Under the pieces are notes generated by a model. That model was given only the letters and a program-made list of their open reading frames with translations. It did not search any database and had not been told where the DNA came from. This document shows positions 54,457 to 63,279 of a DNA stretch of 64,000 nt, piece after piece (positions within the stretch are counted from its first letter, which is position 1; each line of letters starts with the position of its first letter). The DNA comes from Ancylobacter tetraedralis (GTDB taxonomy: Bacteria > Pseudomonadota > Alphaproteobacteria > Rhizobiales > Xanthobacteraceae), in the NCBI RefSeq assembly GCF_014195655.1, contig NZ_JACICD010000006.1, positions 1 to 64,000 of the forward strand. Direction: 5' to 3'. Position numbers and translations under genes: made by a program.

Positions 54457-55476
54457 TCAGTTCGCCGCCTTGACCTCGTTCCAGATAGCCTGGCGGCGCG
54501 TGTAATCTTCCGGATTCTGCGCCCAGATCAGCCGGCTGGCATAGTCCATGCCCTGCGGCGCGTCGGTGGTGGCGCCATAGCCGTATTTCTTCGCCATGTC
54601 GGCGCCGATCTTCTTCTGCAGCGCGAAGTTCATCCAGGCATAGGCGGCATCGGTATTGTCGGTGCCTGCGCTCACGGTCAGATTGTCGAGCCAGCCGACC
54701 GCGCCCTCCTTCGGGATGACATAGCCGACATCGAAACCCTTCTTCTGCAGGTTGATCGCCGCGAGTTCGCCCATGGAGAACATGAGCACCACGTCATTCT
54801 CGCTCCAGATGGTGGTGCCCTCGTCGAAGCCGGCGAAATAGGTGAGCAGGTTCTTCTTGAGCGCGATCAGCTTGTCCTTCACCTGCGCCAGCTGCGCGTC
54901 GGTAAGGTTGAACGGATCCTTGATGCCGAGCGCGATGGCGCCGAAATTGATGTCGTTATTGGCATCATCCAGCGAGATGACCTTGCCCTTGAACCTCGGG
55001 TCCCACAGCACTTCCCAGCTGTCGGGCGCGGTGGGAAAGGTCTTCTTGTCATAGACCATGCCGAGCGAACCCCAGGCCCACGGCACGCCATAGGTGGCGC
55101 CGCCGAAGGTGGCGTTGCTCATCGGCTGGAAGTCCGGCAGCAGGTTCTTGGCGCTGGTCAGCTTTTCCTTGTCGATGGGCGCGATCAGCTTCTGGTCGGC
55201 AAAGGCCTTGAGGCTGGCGGTATCGACGGTGACGACGTCGTAATCCTTGCCGTTCGAGGCCTTCATCTTGGCGATCTGCTCGTCGACGCCGCCGACATAG
55301 GTCACCTTCACGGTGATGCCGGTTTCTTTCTCGAATTCCTCGACCCAGGCCGGGTCGGCATAGCCCTCATAGGCGAGTAGACGCACCTCGCCCTTCGGGC
55401 CGGCAAACGCCGCGGCCGAGGCGAGGAGAGTGAGCGCGGTAAGCGATGCGGCGACTGCCTTCGACGTCCAATTCAT
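54457..55476 (-). CDS. Spermidine/putrescine-type ABC substrate-binding protein
   Basis: 339 residues with a signal peptide (MNWTSKAVAASLTALTLLAS, cleaved after AFA) and the PotD/F-like core (VRLLAYEGYADPAWVEEFEK, ...YDVVTVDTASLKAFADQKLI). Family members bind polyamines, but others in this group bind unrelated solutes. With a lactonase and dehydratase in the same operon a sugar acid or similar compound is plausible. First gene of the operon; a TCATATTTT operator candidate lies 57 bp upstream. Confidence 0.88.
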   Translation of the reverse strand: MNWTSKAVAASLTALTLLASAAAFAGPKGEVRLLAYEGYADPAWVEEFEKETGITVKVTYVGGVDEQIAKMKASNGKDYDVVTVDTASLKAFADQKLIAPIDKEKLTSAKNLLPDFQPMSNATFGGATYGVPWAWGSLGMVYDKKTFPTAPDSWEVLWDPRFKGKVISLDDANNDINFGAIALGIKDPFNLTDAQLAQVKDKLIALKKNLLTYFAGFDEGTTIWSENDVVLMFSMGELAAINLQKKGFDVGYVIPKEGAVGWLDNLTVSAGTDNTDAAYAWMNFALQKKIGADMAKKYGYGATTDAPQGMDYASRLIWAQNPEDYTRRQAIWNEVKAAN

Positions 55477-55532
55477 CCTGCGTTCTCCGTCTGGAACCGG
55501 CGCTTGCCGTTGTGTTCTTGGTCCAAAGAAAA

Positions 55533-55547
55533 ATCATATTTTATTTT
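55533..55547. promoter_or_regulatory. Operator candidate 1 (TCATATTTT)
   Basis: ATCATATTTTATTTT lies in an AT-rich patch 57 bp upstream of the PotD-like gene start. The first half matches the palindrome at 55660 exactly; the second half is degenerate. Confidence 0.5.
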
Positions 55548-55659
55548 TTACGTCAATCGGCACCTCCACTATTTACCTGCGCGCCAGCCCGGCCTTATCG
55601 GCGGCGGCGCTGGCTTTCGACGCGCCCTGCAGCACGACCAGTGATTGACCATCTTAAAT

Positions 55660-55674
55660 ATCATATTTTATGAT
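55660..55674. promoter_or_regulatory. Operator candidate 2, perfect palindrome ATCATA-TTT-TATGAT
   Basis: ATCATA (55660-55665) and TATGAT (55669-55674) form a perfect inverted repeat with a 3-base centre, about 100 bp upstream of the SDR gene and in the divergent control region of the PotD-like operon. This is the best of four copies and a suitable site for a dimeric FadR-type regulator such as the one encoded at 57604. Confidence 0.55.
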
Positions 55675-55772
55675 GAGCCTCGGATACCTGCTGCGCGCCG
55701 GCGGGCGGCGCAGATGGCCCGTCCCCTCCGCTCCGCTTTCGTCGCCCACCTCGTGACCCGACCGGAAGATCC

Positions 55773-56591
55773 ATGACACCGCAAGCCCCCGCCACCCCGC
55801 TCGGCGACCCGCTCGCCGCCCGCCGCCTTGCCGGGCGCGTCGCGCTCGTCACCGGCGCGGCGCACGGCATTGGCGCCGGCATTGCCGAAAGGCTGGCCAC
55901 GGAGGGCGCGCAGGTGGTTATCGCCGACATCGACGAAGCCGGCGCCCACGCGGTTGCCGCCCGCCTCGGCAAGACGGCGATGGCGGTGCGGGTGGATATT
56001 GCCGATCCCGAATCGGTGGCGGCGCTGGCCGCCGCCGTCGAAGCACGTCACGGCCGCTGCGAGATCGTGGTGAACAACGCGGCGATCCTCGACACGCGCG
56101 GCATCGACACGATGAGCTTCGCGCATTATCGCGGGGTGCTGGACATCAACCAGGACGGCGCGGTCCGCGTCACGCTGGCCATGCTGCCGCTGATCCGCCG
56201 GGCGGGCGCGGGCCGGCGGATCCTCAACATCGTGTCCATCCAGGGCCTGCGCGGTGCGCGCGATTCCCTCGCCTATGCCACGGCGAAGGGCGCGCTGGTG
56301 AATTTCACCCGCGCGCTCGCCTGCGACCTCGCCGATGACGGCATTCTGGTCAACGCGCTGGCACCGGGCTTCATCGACACGGCGATGGCATTGCTGCCCG
56401 AGGGCGCCGGCCACGAGCATGAAACCGACTGGTTCCGCGACATCTATATCCGCCACGGCCGCATTCCGCTGCGCCGCCCCGGAACGCCCGTGGATATTGC
56501 CGGGCCGGCCTTCTTCCTCTGCTCGGACGATGCCCGCTATGTCACCGGGCAGGTCCTGCTGGTCGATGGCGGCCTGTCCGCAACCTTCTGA
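55773..56591 (+). CDS. SDR-family dehydrogenase, candidate sugar 1-dehydrogenase
   Basis: 272 residues. After a 20-residue extension the Rossmann fold shows TGAAHGIGAG (cofactor loop), NNAA, catalytic Ser in ILNIVSIQG and Tyr-x-x-x-Lys in AYATAKGAL. Aspartate at the end of strand 2 (IADIDEAG) suggests NAD rather than NADP. In L-fucose or L-rhamnose diketo pathways an SDR oxidises the aldose to the lactone, which would fit this gene. It lies divergent to the PotD-like operon. Its 3' end overlaps the convergent epimerase gene by 55 bp. Confidence 0.85.
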   Translation: MTPQAPATPLGDPLAARRLAGRVALVTGAAHGIGAGIAERLATEGAQVVIADIDEAGAHAVAARLGKTAMAVRVDIADPESVAALAAAVEARHGRCEIVVNNAAILDTRGIDTMSFAHYRGVLDINQDGAVRVTLAMLPLIRRAGAGRRILNIVSIQGLRGARDSLAYATAKGALVNFTRALACDLADDGILVNALAPGFIDTAMALLPEGAGHEHETDWFRDIYIRHGRIPLRRPGTPVDIAGPAFFLCSDDARYVTGQVLLVDGGLSATF

Positions 56592-57598
56592 ACCTCGCCG
56601 AGAGGCCGCGCGGACAGGCGGTAGGCGATCTCCACCGGCCGCTCCGGGTCGATCGCCAGGCTCGTCGCCGTGCCGCCGGCGCGCACCGGGTTGTCGCCCA
56701 GCGATACCGCCTCGGCGAAGTCGAAGCAGGAGGCGACCGGCTCCACGCCGAGCCCACGATAGCGGCCGGCCCAGGGTGCGTCATGGAGCGCCCGGTCGCT
56801 GATCCAGAGCTGGCAGGAGGGCAGCAGGCGCCGATCCCAGTCCAGCATCAGCGTCGCCGCGCGCGCGGGGAAATCGATCTCCACCGGCCCGTTGAGGTCG
56901 CAGAGCAGCACCACATCCTCCACCGGCCGCGCCTTGGGCAGGCGCGACAGGTCGACCATGCCGCCGTCGCGCGCCGGCACCGCGGCGAGCGAGCCGAACT
57001 CTCCCCCAATGGCGGCCAGCATGGCCGCGCCCGGCACGGCGGCGGGATAGGTGAGGCCGTGGCGGAAGGCGGCGCGGAGGTGCACGCTCTCCGGCGGGGC
57101 GTCGAGCGAGAGGATGGGATGCAGGCCAAGCGACACGCGGCCCGCCCGCCGGGCCTCGACGGTCAAGGTAAGATCGAGCGCGGGTGCATGGGGCTGCACC
57201 GCCAGCACGCGGGTCAGCCGCCGCACGGCATGATCGCCGGGATAGTCGAGCGTGAAACAAAGCCGCGTCGCGCTGCGCTCCGCCAGCGTCCATTCGGCAT
57301 TGGCAGCAAACCCGTGGGCGGGCACGTTGCACCGCTCCAGACCGAGCCCCTGCCATGGCGCCGCGATGCCCTCGACCTCCCCGCCCACCCCGAAGGGAAG
57401 GCAGACGAACTCCGCTCCGAGATGGCGCAGATGCGCGGGCAGGTGGCCGAGCGCGGGATCGTCGGGCGACCAGTGACGGTGCGCAAAAGGGGCGAAATCA
57501 ACGCCTCCGGACAGCCGGAACGCGAGATCGGTGATCATCGCCCCGGTCGGAATCGCCCGTAGGAAGCCATGCGCCCAGGCGAGATGGACCGGCTCCAT
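56537..57598 (-). CDS. Aldose 1-epimerase-like protein (galactose mutarotase fold)
   Basis: 353 residues. The family is indicated by FVCLPFGVGGEVEG, NVPAHGFAANAEWTL (catalytic His) and RVSLGLHPILSLDAPPES, with a C-terminal RGLGVEPVASCFDFAEA (catalytic Glu). Converts alpha and beta forms of an aldose. The last residues overlap the end of the SDR gene on the other strand, an unusually long convergent overlap. It follows the GntR gene by 5 bp and so is co-transcribed with the regulator. Confidence 0.8.
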   Translation of the reverse strand: MEPVHLAWAHGFLRAIPTGAMITDLAFRLSGGVDFAPFAHRHWSPDDPALGHLPAHLRHLGAEFVCLPFGVGGEVEGIAAPWQGLGLERCNVPAHGFAANAEWTLAERSATRLCFTLDYPGDHAVRRLTRVLAVQPHAPALDLTLTVEARRAGRVSLGLHPILSLDAPPESVHLRAAFRHGLTYPAAVPGAAMLAAIGGEFGSLAAVPARDGGMVDLSRLPKARPVEDVVLLCDLNGPVEIDFPARAATLMLDWDRRLLPSCQLWISDRALHDAPWAGRYRGLGVEPVASCFDFAEAVSLGDNPVRAGGTATSLAIDPERPVEIAYRLSARPLGEVQKVADRPPSTSRTCPVT

Positions 57599-57603
57599 GC
57601 GCG

Positions 57604-58407
57604 TCAGCCGAGCGCCGCCAGCAGCGAGTTCTTGCCGTTGAGGATCACGTTGCGCATCGCCCGCGCGGCGCTTTCCCCCTCGCCGCTATTGATCGCCTCG
57701 AACACCAGCCGGTGCTGGGCGACGTCATCCTCGATGCGGTTGTCGCGCTCGTTGAGGGCCTCCTGCTGGATGGAGAAGCTCAGGCGCAGGAAATCGGCCA
57801 CGAGATGGGCGAACTGGGCGAACAGCGCGTTATGGCTCGCGGTGAACACCGCCATGTGGAACGCGACATCGGCCCGGGCATAGCTCGCCATGTCGCCCGT
57901 CGCCGCCTCCATCGCCTGCACGGCGGCGCGGATTCGGCGCAGGTCCTCCATCGTGGCGCGGCCGGCGGCGAGCTGCGCGGCGGTCGGCTCGATCACCTGC
58001 CGCAGTTCGATGAGATCGCGCAGCATGCTGTCGCGCTGGCCCGGGCCGGCGCCCTCGTCGCCGAGGTGCCAGGCCAGCACGTCGCTGTCGAACGTGTTCC
58101 ACAGGTCGCGCGGGCGCACCCGCGTGCCCACCTTCTGGCGCATCTCGATGAGGCCCTTGGCGGCCAGCACCTTCAGCGCCTCGCGCAACGAGGGGCGGCT
58201 CGCGGAGAATTCGGCCATCAGCTGCGGCTCGCGCGGCAGCAATTCACCCGGCGCGAAGCGGCCGGAGACGATGGCGCGGCCAAGCTCGGTGATGACATGC
58301 CCCTGCAGCCCGCTGATCCGGTAACCCGAGGGCCGCGTCGGACGCAGCGGGCGCTCCTCGCCCGCAGTGCCGGACGCATCGGCGGCCTCAGCGCGGCGAC
58401 GGGACAT
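57604..58407 (-). CDS. GntR-family (FadR subgroup, FCD domain) transcriptional regulator
   Basis: 267 residues from ATG 58407 (frame open to 58548). The winged HTH (about 35-95) shows ITELGRAIVSGRFAPGELLP and SRPSLREALKVLAAKGLIEM. The C-terminal all-helical FCD ligand domain (about 120-260) includes the metal-binding pattern D...H in YARADVAFHMAVFTASHN and a later His in VAQHRLVFEAI. Such proteins usually repress catabolic genes until an organic acid binds. Position between the two catabolic operons, with four TCATATTTT copies in their control regions, makes it their likely regulator. Confidence 0.9.
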   Translation of the reverse strand: MSRRRAEAADASGTAGEERPLRPTRPSGYRISGLQGHVITELGRAIVSGRFAPGELLPREPQLMAEFSASRPSLREALKVLAAKGLIEMRQKVGTRVRPRDLWNTFDSDVLAWHLGDEGAGPGQRDSMLRDLIELRQVIEPTAAQLAAGRATMEDLRRIRAAVQAMEAATGDMASYARADVAFHMAVFTASHNALFAQFAHLVADFLRLSFSIQQEALNERDNRIEDDVAQHRLVFEAINSGEGESAARAMRNVILNGKNSLLAALG

Positions 58408-58649
58408 GGACGACCGTTCCACCAAGCTTGCTCTCCATGTTCCAACGACCAACCGCTTCCAGGGGGCAACCGCGACCAGCGCCGCGAGGATCGCACGGAC
58501 GGGCCGGGCGTGCCCCGGTATAGGCACATGGCGCGCCTGTCCATGCAAAGCGCGTGCACGCGCTGCCGACCCGGTCGCCGAGCCGCGACGCCGGAGCGCG
58601 CGCCGTCACCCCCCGGGCGCGGCATGGCGGAGCGAGAAACTCACCATAA

Positions 58650-58664
58650 GTCATATTTTTGTAT
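58650..58664. promoter_or_regulatory. Operator candidate 3 (TCATATTTT)
   Basis: GTCATATTTTTGTAT lies in the divergent region between the GntR gene and the family-3 binding protein gene. It keeps the TCATATTTT core with a weaker right half. Confidence 0.45.
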
Positions 58665-58713
58665 TTTGATGCACCGCACACCGCGAACTGTCTGGACAGG
58701 ATAATCTCAAGAA

Positions 58714-58728
58714 GTCATATTTTTATCA
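58714..58728. promoter_or_regulatory. Operator candidate 4 (TCATATTTT)
   Basis: GTCATATTTTTATCA is 49 bp upstream of the family-3 binding protein start and 64 bp from candidate 3, about six helical turns, which would allow cooperative binding. Confidence 0.45.
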
Positions 58729-58776
58729 ACAACCGTGTCGGCGGCAAGCCGGCCATTCCGAAAAGAGGAGAAAGCC

Positions 58777-59646
58777 ATGCTGAAATCGGTTCTGGCGGCC
58801 TTGTTCGTGGCCGTGGCAAGTGCAGGCGCGTTCAGTGCAGGCGCGATGGCGCAGCAATTCCAGTTCGAGGCGCCGCCGCTGTTCGACAATTGCGGCGACC
58901 CCTCGCTGGCCAAGGCCAGGACGGACGGTGTCACGCTGGGCTTCTCGCCCTCCCCGCCCTATTCCTCGCTCGACCCCGCCACCAAGCAGGCCGGCGGCCT
59001 CGATATCGAGCTGGTCGAGGCGGCGCTGAAATGGGCGGGCGTCACGAAGTTCAAATATGAGGTGATGCCGTTCGGCCAGCTCATACCGGCGCTGCTGGCC
59101 AAGCGCATCGACATCGTGTCCGCGAATATCCACGTCACGCCCGACCGCCTGAAGGCGGTGTCCTTCTCCGGCCCGGCCTGGTGGTACGGCCCGGCCATCG
59201 TGGTGGCCAAGGGCAACCCGGCCGGCATCACCTCGTTCGACACGCTCAAGGGCAAGAAGGTGGGGGCCATCGCCGGCTCGGCGGCGGATGAGTATCTGCG
59301 CAAGATCGGCGTGGCGGTCACGCCCTTCCAGACCGACGCCGAGGAATTCGCCGCCATTTCCACCGGCCGGGTCGACGCCATCCTCGACGACGACGTGAAG
59401 ATCATCGAGTTCATGAAGGCCAACGGCTCTTCGCCGATCGAGATCGTCGCGGGCGTCGCCATCCCGGACGAGCTGATCTTCAAATATGGCTACGGCTATG
59501 CCCGCTATGCCCTGCGCAAGGACGACTGCTCGCTGCGCAGCGCCTTCAGCCAGGGGCTGGCGGAAGTGCGCGGCAACGGGCTGGCGACCGCCGTGCTGAA
59601 GAAATACGGCCTCACCAACCGCAACCTGTTCTTCTTCCCGCTCTGA
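58777..59646 (+). CDS. ABC transporter substrate-binding protein, family 3 (SBP_bac_3)
   Basis: 289 residues. ATG 58777 follows AGAGGAG. Signal peptide at 1-25 (ends GAMAQ), then the family-3 core: GLDIELVEAALKWAGVTKFK, FGQLIPALLAKRIDIVSANI. Family 3 usually binds amino acids or opines. The neighbours here are sugar-acid-type enzymes, so the ligand may be a less usual organic acid. Encoded 76 bp before its permease. Confidence 0.88.
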   Translation: MLKSVLAALFVAVASAGAFSAGAMAQQFQFEAPPLFDNCGDPSLAKARTDGVTLGFSPSPPYSSLDPATKQAGGLDIELVEAALKWAGVTKFKYEVMPFGQLIPALLAKRIDIVSANIHVTPDRLKAVSFSGPAWWYGPAIVVAKGNPAGITSFDTLKGKKVGAIAGSAADEYLRKIGVAVTPFQTDAEEFAAISTGRVDAILDDDVKIIEFMKANGSSPIEIVAGVAIPDELIFKYGYGYARYALRKDDCSLRSAFSQGLAEVRGNGLATAVLKKYGLTNRNLFFFPL

Positions 59647-59722
59647 CCAATGCCCGCCGGGGACACCGGCATGACCCGGGCCATCCTCGCCTGATCATTC
59701 CCAATCCCCGGCGCCACGTCTC

Positions 59723-60400
59723 ATGAACCTGCTCGATTTTTCGGTCGTCCACGATTACGGCTCGGTCTTCCTGCAGGGTCTGGCGGTAACGACCTTCCTC
59801 ACCGTCGTCGTGATCCTGCTCGCCGGCGTGCTGGCCATTCCCATCGCGCTGGCGCGGCTGTCGCCGCGGCGCTGGATCCGCTGGCCGGCCGACTTCTATG
59901 TCGAGTTCATCCGCGCCACGCCGCTGATCCTGCAGCTGATCTACATCTATTACGTGCTGCCCAGCGCCGGCATCCGGCTGGAGCCGATGACCGCCGCCAT
60001 TATCGGCCTCACGGTCAACTATTCCGCCTTCATGAGCGAGGTCTATCGCTCCGGCATCCAGGCGGTGCCGAGAAGCCAGTACGAGGCGGCACAGAGCCTC
60101 GGTCTCAAGCCGACCGTCACCTTCGTGAAGGTCATCTTCCCGCAGGCCTTCCGCGTCGTGCTGCCGGCGCTGGGCAATTATCTGATCGCGCTGTTCAAGG
60201 ACACCGCGCTGGCCTCGGTCGTAACCGTGCAGGAACTGATGTTCTCCGGCCAGATCATCGCCGCGCGCAACTACCAGTATTTCACTGTCTATACCGTCAC
60301 AGCGATCCTCTACTTCTCCGTCGGCTACCCCGCCGCGCTGCTGGTCCGGCGGCTGGAGCGCTGGTCGCAGCGCGGCTGGGCGTCGGCCAGCCGCAAATGA
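59723..60400 (+). CDS. Polar amino-acid-type ABC permease (HisM/GlnP family)
   Basis: 225 residues, five hydrophobic helices, with FIRATPLILQLIYIYYVLPS and the EAA loop SQYEAAQSLGLKPTVTFVKV, hallmarks of the HEQRo permease family. Only one permease gene is present, so it would form a homodimer. No ATPase gene lies in this operon, so one must come from elsewhere. The stop overlaps the dehydratase start by 4 bp. Confidence 0.88.
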   Translation: MNLLDFSVVHDYGSVFLQGLAVTTFLTVVVILLAGVLAIPIALARLSPRRWIRWPADFYVEFIRATPLILQLIYIYYVLPSAGIRLEPMTAAIIGLTVNYSAFMSEVYRSGIQAVPRSQYEAAQSLGLKPTVTFVKVIFPQAFRVVLPALGNYLIALFKDTALASVVTVQELMFSGQIIAARNYQYFTVYTVTAILYFSVGYPAALLVRRLERWSQRGWASASRK

Positions 60401-61593
60401 ACAGGAGCCGTCCGTTGAGTGCCTCTTCCCTGCCCGCCTTGCCCAAGGTGACGATCCGCTCGATCCATGTCGCCCCGCTCTTCGGCGAGAGCCCCAAGGG
60501 AGGCTGGTCGGCGGAGATCCGGCCGGAGGATTCCGTGCATGCGCTCATCGCCGTGCACACAGAGGAAGGCCTCACCGGCCATGGCAGCGTGTTCACCGAC
60601 GGGCGGCTGGCGAGCGCGGCGGTGGAGGTGCTGGAGCCGCTGTGGCGCGGGGAGAACGCGCTGGAGCCGGAGCGCGTCACCGAGAAACTCCACCAGAACA
60701 CCTTCTGGATGGGACGCGGCGGCAGCCTGACCCATGCCATCAGCGGCATCGACATCGCGCTGTGGGATATTCTCGGCAAGGCGCTCGGGCAGCCGGTCGG
60801 CCGGCTGCTGGGCGGCACCTATCGCGAGCGGGTGAAGCCCTATTGCTCCCTGCTCATGGAGGAGCCCGCGCGCATGGCCGATGTCATCGCCCCCCATCGC
60901 GAACGCGGCTTCCGCGCCTTCAAGATCGGCTGGGGTCCGTTCGGCCGCCGTGACGATGCGCGGCTCGACGAGGCGATCGTACGCGCGGCACGCGAGGCGG
61001 CCGGGCCCGATGCGCAGCTCTTCGTCGATGCCGGCGCCTCCGATGCGCACTGGCCGCAAGGGCTGAAATGGGCGCTCAACACCGCGCAGATGCTGAAGGA
61101 TTATGGCGTCGGCTGGTTCGAGGAGGCGCTGCGGCCGGACGCGCTGGAGGATTTCTGCGTGCTGCGGCGCGCCAGCCCGGTGCCGATCGCGGGCGGCGAG
61201 GTGCTCACCCGCCGCCAGAGCTTCCTGCCCTGGCTGGCCAGGGGCGCCTTCGACATCGTCCAGCCCGATGTCACCAAGGTCGGCGGCATCAGCGAGCAGC
61301 GGCGCATCGCCTGGCTCGCCGACGAATTCGGCGTGAAATATGTCGGACATGGCTGGAACACCGCGCTTGGCCTTGCCGCCGACCTGCAACTGGCGAGCGC
61401 CATGCCCCATTGCGACCTCGTCGAGTTCATCGGCGGCAGCCCCTATGTCGATGGCATCGTCCGCGAGCCGTTCACGGTCGATGACGAGGGTTACCTGCGC
61501 ATTCCCGCCCGTCCGGGCCTCGGCGTCTCGCTCGACCCGCACGCCCTGGCCCGCTTCACCCATGCGCCGGCGGCGCTGTTCGCCCCCGAGTGA
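60397..61593 (+). CDS. Enolase-superfamily acid-sugar dehydratase
   Basis: 398 residues. The barrel shows the general-base lysine in FKIGWGPFG, metal ligands in LFVDAGAS (Asp), WFEEAL (Glu) and IAGGEV (Glu), and the catalytic His in VGHGWNTALG. It is a member of the mandelate racemase branch and probably removes water from an aldonate to give a 2-keto-3-deoxy acid, the substrate of the SDR and FAH enzymes downstream. Frame overlaps the permease stop (ATGA). Confidence 0.87.
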   Translation: MNRSRPLSASSLPALPKVTIRSIHVAPLFGESPKGGWSAEIRPEDSVHALIAVHTEEGLTGHGSVFTDGRLASAAVEVLEPLWRGENALEPERVTEKLHQNTFWMGRGGSLTHAISGIDIALWDILGKALGQPVGRLLGGTYRERVKPYCSLLMEEPARMADVIAPHRERGFRAFKIGWGPFGRRDDARLDEAIVRAAREAAGPDAQLFVDAGASDAHWPQGLKWALNTAQMLKDYGVGWFEEALRPDALEDFCVLRRASPVPIAGGEVLTRRQSFLPWLARGAFDIVQPDVTKVGGISEQRRIAWLADEFGVKYVGHGWNTALGLAADLQLASAMPHCDLVEFIGGSPYVDGIVREPFTVDDEGYLRIPARPGLGVSLDPHALARFTHAPAALFAPE

Positions 61594-61666
61594 AGGCGCG
61601 TCCAATTGGCAGACCGAACGCGCGCCCCCGTGAGGCCGCGACGACGACAATGAAGAGGAGGATTCG

Positions 61667-62512
61667 ATGAAACTGGTCCGCTACGGGGCAATCGGGGCGG
61701 AGCGCCCGGCGCTCCTCGACAGCCATGGCGTGCTGCGCGATCTCCGCGCGCACGTGCCCGACATTGCCGGCGCCGCGCTGCTGCCGGAAACCCTCGCGAA
61801 GCTGCGCGCGCTCGATCCCGCGACGCTCCCGGCGGTCGAGGGCTCCCCGCGCATCGGTGCCTGCGTCGGCTCCGTCGGCAAATTCGTCTGCGTCGGCCTC
61901 AACTATTCCGACCATGCCGAGGAAGCGGGCATGGCGATCCCCACCGAGCCGGTGCTGTTCATGAAGCCGCCGAACTGCATTGTCGGCGCCTATGACAATG
62001 TGGAAATCCCGCGTGGCTCGGAAAAGACCGACTGGGAGGTCGAACTCGGCATCGTCATCGGCAAGACGGCGAAATATGTCGGCGTCGAGGAGGCCTATGA
62101 TCACGTGGCCGGCTATTGCATCGTCAACGATGTGTCCGAGCGCGCCTTCCAGATCGAGCGTGGCGGTCAATGGGACAAGGGCAAGGGCTGCGACACGTTC
62201 GGCCCCGTCGGCCCGTGGCTGGTGACCACCGACGAGATCCCCGATCCGCATGTGCTCGACATGTGGCTGGAGGTGGACGGCAAGCGCTACCAGAACGGCT
62301 CCACGCGCACGATGATCTTCAGCGTCCCGTTCATCGTCTCCTATATCAGCCAGTTCATGAGCCTGCAGCCGGGCGACATCATCACGACCGGCACGCCGCC
62401 AGGGGTCGGCCTCGGGCAGAAGCCGCCGGTCTATCTGAAAGCCGGCCAGACCATGCGCCTGGCCATTTCCGGCCTCGGCGAACAGCAGCAGACAACCGTT
62501 CCGGCGGCCTGA
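61667..62512 (+). CDS. Fumarylacetoacetate hydrolase-family protein, candidate 2,4-diketo-3-deoxy-aldonate hydrolase
   Basis: 281 residues. Conserved FAH elements are LNYSDHAEEAG, the E-x-E metal pair in DWEVELGIVIGK and the Asp in NDVSERAFQ. Sequence layout is close to 2,4-diketo-3-deoxy-L-fuconate and -L-rhamnonate hydrolases, which cleave to pyruvate plus a hydroxy acid. Placement directly before an SDR gene (14 bp) matches those gene clusters. Ureidoglycolate lyase-type activity is an alternative. Confidence 0.85.
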   Translation: MKLVRYGAIGAERPALLDSHGVLRDLRAHVPDIAGAALLPETLAKLRALDPATLPAVEGSPRIGACVGSVGKFVCVGLNYSDHAEEAGMAIPTEPVLFMKPPNCIVGAYDNVEIPRGSEKTDWEVELGIVIGKTAKYVGVEEAYDHVAGYCIVNDVSERAFQIERGGQWDKGKGCDTFGPVGPWLVTTDEIPDPHVLDMWLEVDGKRYQNGSTRTMIFSVPFIVSYISQFMSLQPGDIITTGTPPGVGLGQKPPVYLKAGQTMRLAISGLGEQQQTTVPAA

Positions 62513-62526
62513 AAGGAAAACAGGTT

Positions 62527-63279
62527 ATGAACGTCATCGACCTGAACGGGCGCGCGGCCATCATCACCGGCGGCGCGCGCGGCATCGGCTATGCCGCCGC
62601 CGAGCGCTTCCTCGCCTCCGGCGCCCGCGTCGCTCTGTGGGACATCGACGGCGCGCGGCTCGACGCAGCGGCAACCGCCTTGAAGGCCCTCGGCACCGTG
62701 TCGACCCACGTCGTCGAACTCACGGACGAGGCCTCGGTGCAGGCCGCGACGGCGGCCACTGCGGCAGCCCACGGCAAGATCGACATTCTGGTCAACAATG
62801 CCGGCATCACCGGTGGCAATGGCAAGCTGTGGGAACTGGACAGCGAGACCTGGCGACGCGTCATCGACGTCAACCTGATCGGGCCGTTCCTCACCGCCAA
62901 GGCGGTGGTCCCGCATCTTCTGGCCAATGGCTGGGGTCGCATCGTCAATGTCGCCTCCATCGCGGGGAAGGAGGGCAACCCGAATGCTTCTCATTATTCC
63001 GCGTCGAAGGCGGGACTGATCGGGCTGACCAAATCGCTCGCCAAGGAACTGGCGACGTCCAACGTGCTGGTCAACGCCATCACCCCGGCGGCGGCGAAAA
63101 CCGAGATCTTCGACCAGATGAAGCAGGAGCATATCGACTTCATGCTCTCGAAGATTCCGATGAACCGCTTCCTCGCGGTAGAGGAGGCGGCCGCGCTGAT
63201 CGCGTGGCTGTCATCGGAAGACTGCGCCTTCTCCACCGGAGCGGTTTTCGACATTTCCGGCGGACGCGCCGTCTATTGA
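62527..63279 (+). CDS. SDR-family dehydrogenase, candidate 2-keto-3-deoxy-aldonate 4-dehydrogenase
   Basis: 250 residues from ATG 62527 (AAAGGAAAACAGG upstream; the open frame extends leftwards over the FAH gene). Motifs: TGGARGIGYA, strand 2 ending WDIDGARL, NNAGITGG, catalytic Ser in VNVASIAGKEG and Y-S-A-S-K. In the L-fucose/L-rhamnose diketo pathway an SDR of this kind oxidises the C4 hydroxyl before the FAH hydrolase cuts. It ends the operon that starts at 58777. Confidence 0.87.
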   Translation: MNVIDLNGRAAIITGGARGIGYAAAERFLASGARVALWDIDGARLDAAATALKALGTVSTHVVELTDEASVQAATAATAAAHGKIDILVNNAGITGGNGKLWELDSETWRRVIDVNLIGPFLTAKAVVPHLLANGWGRIVNVASIAGKEGNPNASHYSASKAGLIGLTKSLAKELATSNVLVNAITPAAAKTEIFDQMKQEHIDFMLSKIPMNRFLAVEEAAALIAWLSSEDCAFSTGAVFDISGGRAVY

